From Pseudodesulfovibrio thermohalotolerans (GTDB lineage Bacteria > Desulfobacterota > Desulfovibrionia > Desulfovibrionales > Desulfovibrionaceae), in assembly GCF_021353295.2 (NCBI RefSeq), contig NZ_CP120635.1, positions 745,501-809,500 on the forward strand: a DNA stretch of 64,000 nucleotides, given 5' to 3'. Shown piece by piece: positions 61,678 through 64,000 of the stretch. Position 1 is the stretch's first letter; every line of letters starts with the position of its first letter. The position numbers were made by a program, and so were the translations under genes. The notes below the pieces were generated by a model. That model was not told the origin of the DNA, did no database searches, and worked only from the letters and a program-made list of their open reading frames with translations.

Positions 61678-62388
61678 CTAGTCTTCGAGGAAGTAGTCGA
61701 CGCTGGTGACGACCCGGACTTTTTTGATTTCCGGGGTGTACTGGTCGCGGTCCTGGAGGCTGAAGTAGCCCTGCGAGGCGCGGCGGATGCCGCCCACCCG
61801 GGAGCCGGAGTCCTCGGCGAACTGCTTGGCCGCGCTGCGCGCGTTGCGCGTGGCTTCGGCGATCATGTCCGGCTTGATGTCGTTGAGGCCGGTGAAGGCG
61901 AAGGTGGGTCGGTATTCGAAGTTGCGGACGAGCAGCACGCCTCGGGAAACCAATTCGCCAGCGGCAGACATGGCCTTCTTGATAGTGGCGATATCGTTGG
62001 AGCGCACCGTGATGACGGACTGGGCGGAGTACCTGTTCACGGCCTGTTGGCCGGGCGAACTGTATTGATTTTCCATGATGCGGGGAGCGGAAGTCATGAT
62101 CTCCGCGTTGCCCAGGCCCTGTTCCTTGAGGAAGCTCATGATTTCATTTCTGGAGACGGCCAGGGCATTGTCGAGTTCGGGCAGGGTGTCTGCGCCCGCG
62201 CCGAAGTTGATGGGCCACATGGCCAGGTCGGCGGGCACTTCGCGCTCGGCCAGTCCCTTGACAGAGACATAGCGGTCCATGGCCTTGAAGTCGATCAAGG
62301 CTTCTGCGAGCACCCAGCAGCCGATGATGAATCCGACGGCCAGGATCAGTCCGGTCAATATGGAGTGAAAGGAGGATTTGCGTTCCAT
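61678..62388 (-). CDS. SIMPL-domain (DUF541) membrane-anchored periplasmic protein
   Basis: 236 residues. An N-terminal TM anchor (ILTGLILAVGFIIGCWVLAEAL) is followed by the SIMPL domain: VSVKGLAEREVPADLA, ARSAAKQFAEDSGSRVGGIRRASQGYFS and VRVVTSVDYFLED. Relatives (YggE, BP26) are periplasmic and often linked to oxidative stress; their mechanism is unknown. Divergent from the thioredoxin-fold gene. Confidence 0.88.
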   Translation of the reverse strand: MERKSSFHSILTGLILAVGFIIGCWVLAEALIDFKAMDRYVSVKGLAEREVPADLAMWPINFGAGADTLPELDNALAVSRNEIMSFLKEQGLGNAEIMTSAPRIMENQYSSPGQQAVNRYSAQSVITVRSNDIATIKKAMSAAGELVSRGVLLVRNFEYRPTFAFTGLNDIKPDMIAEATRNARSAAKQFAEDSGSRVGGIRRASQGYFSLQDRDQYTPEIKKVRVVTSVDYFLED

Positions 62389-62486
62389 GCGATGTCCTTA
62401 TGAGTTGGAATTTTCCAGTTGCCAGGGAGAATACGTTGTTCACATATGGTTGGCAAGGTGCTGAAGCGGGAGAGAGAAACGGGACG

Positions 62487-62516
62487 TTGCCGTTTTTTCG
62501 TTTTTCCGGTTAATAT
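62487..62516 (+). promoter_or_regulatory. Candidate sigma-70 promoter for the thioredoxin/peroxiredoxin operon
   Basis: TTGCCG, an 18-bp T-rich spacer and TAATAT lie 41 bp before the ATG at 62558. Confidence 0.4.
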
Positions 62517-62557
62517 AAGGATATGAACGGAAAACCCCAAGCGACAAGGATACCGGC

Positions 62558-63100
62558 ATGAAAAAGCATATTTTTACCCTGGCCGCCTGTCTCATCCTGA
62601 CCGCAGCCCTGGTCCCGGCCGCATCGGCCGCCGACCTGTTCCCCGACCTTGCGCTCCAGGGCAAGATCAGCCCCGAGCATCGCGAATACCTGGGCGCTCC
62701 CGAAGGCGACATCAAGATATCGGACATCGGCGCGGACTTCGCGTTCGTGGAGGTGCTCAGCATGTACTGCCCCATCTGCCAGCATGACGCGCCGGGAGTG
62801 AACGACATGTTCGCCCGCACCCAGGCGTCGGACAAGGCGGACCGCGTCCGCTTCGTCGGCATCGCCGCGGGCAACACGCCCTTTGAGGTTGCCTTTTACA
62901 GGAAGAAGTTCGACGTTCAGTTCCCGCTCTTCGAGGACCCGGAGTACGTGGCCCACAAGGCGCTGAACAACGTGGGGACCCCGGCCTACTACCTGGTGGA
63001 CCTGCGCGACGGGAAGCGGACGATCCTCATCTTTCACGAGGGCGAGATCAAGGACAAGGGCGCGTTTTTGAAGACGGTGCTGGATACGATGGAAAAATAG
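62558..63100 (+). CDS. Periplasmic thioredoxin-fold protein with CPIC active site
   Basis: 180 residues. A signal peptide ([23 protein letters not shown]) is followed by a thioredoxin/TlpA-like fold with the redox motif [11 protein letters not shown] and cis-Pro GTPAYYLVD. It may act as a disulfide reductase in the periplasm. The RBS is aaggataccggc. It lies 10 nt before a peroxiredoxin gene, so it may regenerate that enzyme. Confidence 0.85.
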   Translation: MKKHIFTLAACLILTAALVPAASAADLFPDLALQGKISPEHREYLGAPEGDIKISDIGADFAFVEVLSMYCPICQHDAPGVNDMFARTQASDKADRVRFVGIAAGNTPFEVAFYRKKFDVQFPLFEDPEYVAHKALNNVGTPAYYLVDLRDGKRTILIFHEGEIKDKGAFLKTVLDTMEK

Positions 63101-63110
63101 GAGGTGGCCC

Positions 63111-63689
63111 ATGAGACGGACGCTGCTTGCCGCGTTCGCGGCCTGCTGTCTGTTGGCTGTCGCGGCGTATGCCGACGATATGACACCCTACCCCGTGGGG
63201 CACCTGAAACCCACGGATTCGACGCTCAAGGTCAAGGTGGGCGATACCGCTCCGGACTTCACCCTGCCGGAGATCAACGGCGGCACGGTCTCGTTGAGCG
63301 ACTACAGGGGCAAGAAAAACGTGGTCCTGTCCTTTGTCCCGGCGGCTTGGACCCCGGTTTGCTCGGACCAGTGGCCCGGCTACAACCTGGCCCTGGACAT
63401 GATCCACGCCCTGGACGCCGAGCTCATCGGCATCAGCGTCGACAACACGCCGACTCAGGCCCAGTGGGCCGAGGCCATGCACGGGTTGAACTTCCCTGTA
63501 CTGTCCGACTTCTGGCCCCACGGCAAGGTTGCCGACAGCTTCGGCGTCCTGCGGGGCGACGGCATGGCCGAGCGGGCTGTCATCATCATCGACAAGGCCG
63601 GGATCATCCGCTACGTCGACGTCCACGATATCAATTCTCGGCCCGACCTGGGCGTCATGATCGGCGAACTGGAAAAGCTCGCCGAGTAG
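63111..63689 (+). CDS. Periplasmic AhpC/TSA-type peroxiredoxin
   Basis: 192 residues with a signal peptide ([17 protein letters not shown]). The AhpC/TSA core is [25 protein letters not shown]. The peroxidatic Cys lies in [12 protein letters not shown], where the usual family Phe-Thr-x-x-Cys is slightly altered. No clear resolving Cys is visible, so it is likely of 1-Cys type and needs an external reductant, plausibly the upstream CPIC protein. RBS aggaggtggccc. Confidence 0.9.
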   Translation: MRRTLLAAFAACCLLAVAAYADDMTPYPVGHLKPTDSTLKVKVGDTAPDFTLPEINGGTVSLSDYRGKKNVVLSFVPAAWTPVCSDQWPGYNLALDMIHALDAELIGISVDNTPTQAQWAEAMHGLNFPVLSDFWPHGKVADSFGVLRGDGMAERAVIIIDKAGIIRYVDVHDINSRPDLGVMIGELEKLAE

Positions 63690-63692
63690 CGC

Positions 63693-64000
63693 CTAGCCCC
63701 GTGGCCGGGACTCCTTGTCGCGGTCGATGATCTCGGCGAATCGGGTTATGCCCAGGGTTTCGAACACGGACCGGAAGTTGCTGGATAATCCGGTCAGGCA
63801 GACCCGTCCGCCCGAGCCCGCGTATTGACGCAACAGCGAAGTCAGGCCGGTGATCCCCGCGCCGTTGATGGAAGCGTTTTTCTCGAAATCGACGAGCATC
63901 GTCTCCTTGCCCATGGACGCGGCCTGCTCGAAGGCTTCTGAAAGCCTGGGCATGGTTATGGCCGAGACGTTGCCGCGCACTCCGATGACCGCCGCCCGAT
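63693..64000 (-). CDS. STAS-domain anti-sigma-factor antagonist-like protein (partial)
   Basis: The frame continues past the right edge, so the N-terminus is missing. The visible part is a STAS domain (MLVDFEKNASINGAGITGLTS; conserved Ser/Asn-Gly region), as in SpoIIAA/RsbV-type antagonists. Asn appears where the phosphorylatable Ser would be expected (NASINGAG); this may mean it is not phosphorylated or that the alignment is off by a residue. Convergent with the peroxiredoxin gene. Confidence 0.75.
   Translation of the reverse strand, partial: RAAVIGVRGNVSAITMPRLSEAFEQAASMGKETMLVDFEKNASINGAGITGLTSLLRQYAGSGGRVCLTGLSSNFRSVFETLGITRFAEIIDRDKESRPRG

Overview
The window is a GC-rich stretch of a bacterial chromosome with dense gene packing. 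It most likely comes from a sulfate-reducing member of the Desulfovibrionaceae (Desulfovibrio or Pseudodesulfovibrio type). The grounds are a six-subunit Ech-type membrane hydrogenase, a complete transmembrane complex of the Tmc type (type II tetrahaem cytochrome c3, CCG-domain iron-sulfur protein, cytochrome b, propeller protein), a small cytochrome c553 and the overall gene style. No dsr, apr or sat gene is present, so the placement is an inference. I see no prophage, CRISPR array, rRNA or intact insertion sequence. One tRNA, tRNA-Arg(ACG), is present.

Layout. 1-2.6 kb: small secreted or unknown proteins, a 36-residue basic protein and an FmdB-like zinc ribbon. 2.65-4.5 kb: purB and pyrE. 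4.57-8.25 kb: a three-gene operon pairing a YkuD/NTF2 protein resembling Csd6/Pgp2 with an M14 protein carrying the atypical Gln zinc ligand of Csd4/Pgp1, around a membrane coiled-coil protein. This is a candidate peptidoglycan-trimming cell-shape module. 8.3-11.1 kb: zinc-ribbon membrane protein, hydroxyacid dehydrogenase, tRNA-Arg and a CysD/CysH-like pyrophosphatase with Fe-S cysteines. 11.4-16.65 kb: echABCDEF, with a CRP/FNR-type palindrome upstream and a long Lys/Glu/Pro tail on EchF. 17.25-20.75 kb: FmdE plus a FecBCD-type ABC importer on the minus strand. 21.2-24.0 kb: ispG-proS. 24.4-31.85 kb: LysE exporter, xseA, two tandem M23 peptidases, xseB, ispA, dxs and a frameshifted methyltransferase. 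32.7-41.7 kb: YchJ, arfB, glycosyltransferase, a P-loop kinase-methyltransferase fusion, a DEDD exonuclease, secreted and unknown proteins, lgt, glutaminyl cyclase, a TetR regulator and ispH. 42.1-43.5 kb: moaE-moaA. 43.6-47.3 kb: a giant AsmA/DUF748 protein. 47.6-53.2 kb: histidine kinase, three single-domain response regulators and a PEP-synthase-like protein without the usual PEP barrel. 53.9-57.6 kb: tmcA-D on the opposite strand. 58.4-64 kb: cytochrome c553, a histidine kinase with a PhnD-like binding protein, a SIMPL protein, a periplasmic thioredoxin/peroxiredoxin pair and a truncated STAS protein.

Physiology: Ech would couple ferredoxin and H2 to ion gradients. Tmc would pass electrons from periplasmic cytochrome c3 across the membrane, and the neighbouring kinase/regulator set may control it. 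Isoprenoid genes (dxs, ispG, ispH, ispA) are scattered through the window.

A family of about 250-bp intergenic elements with 15-bp terminal inverted repeats and a covarying internal hairpin occurs in three full and several partial copies. One end supplies the apparent ribosome binding site of xseA. Start codons were chosen by eye from Shine-Dalgarno spacing. Family assignments come from motif recognition, not database searches.
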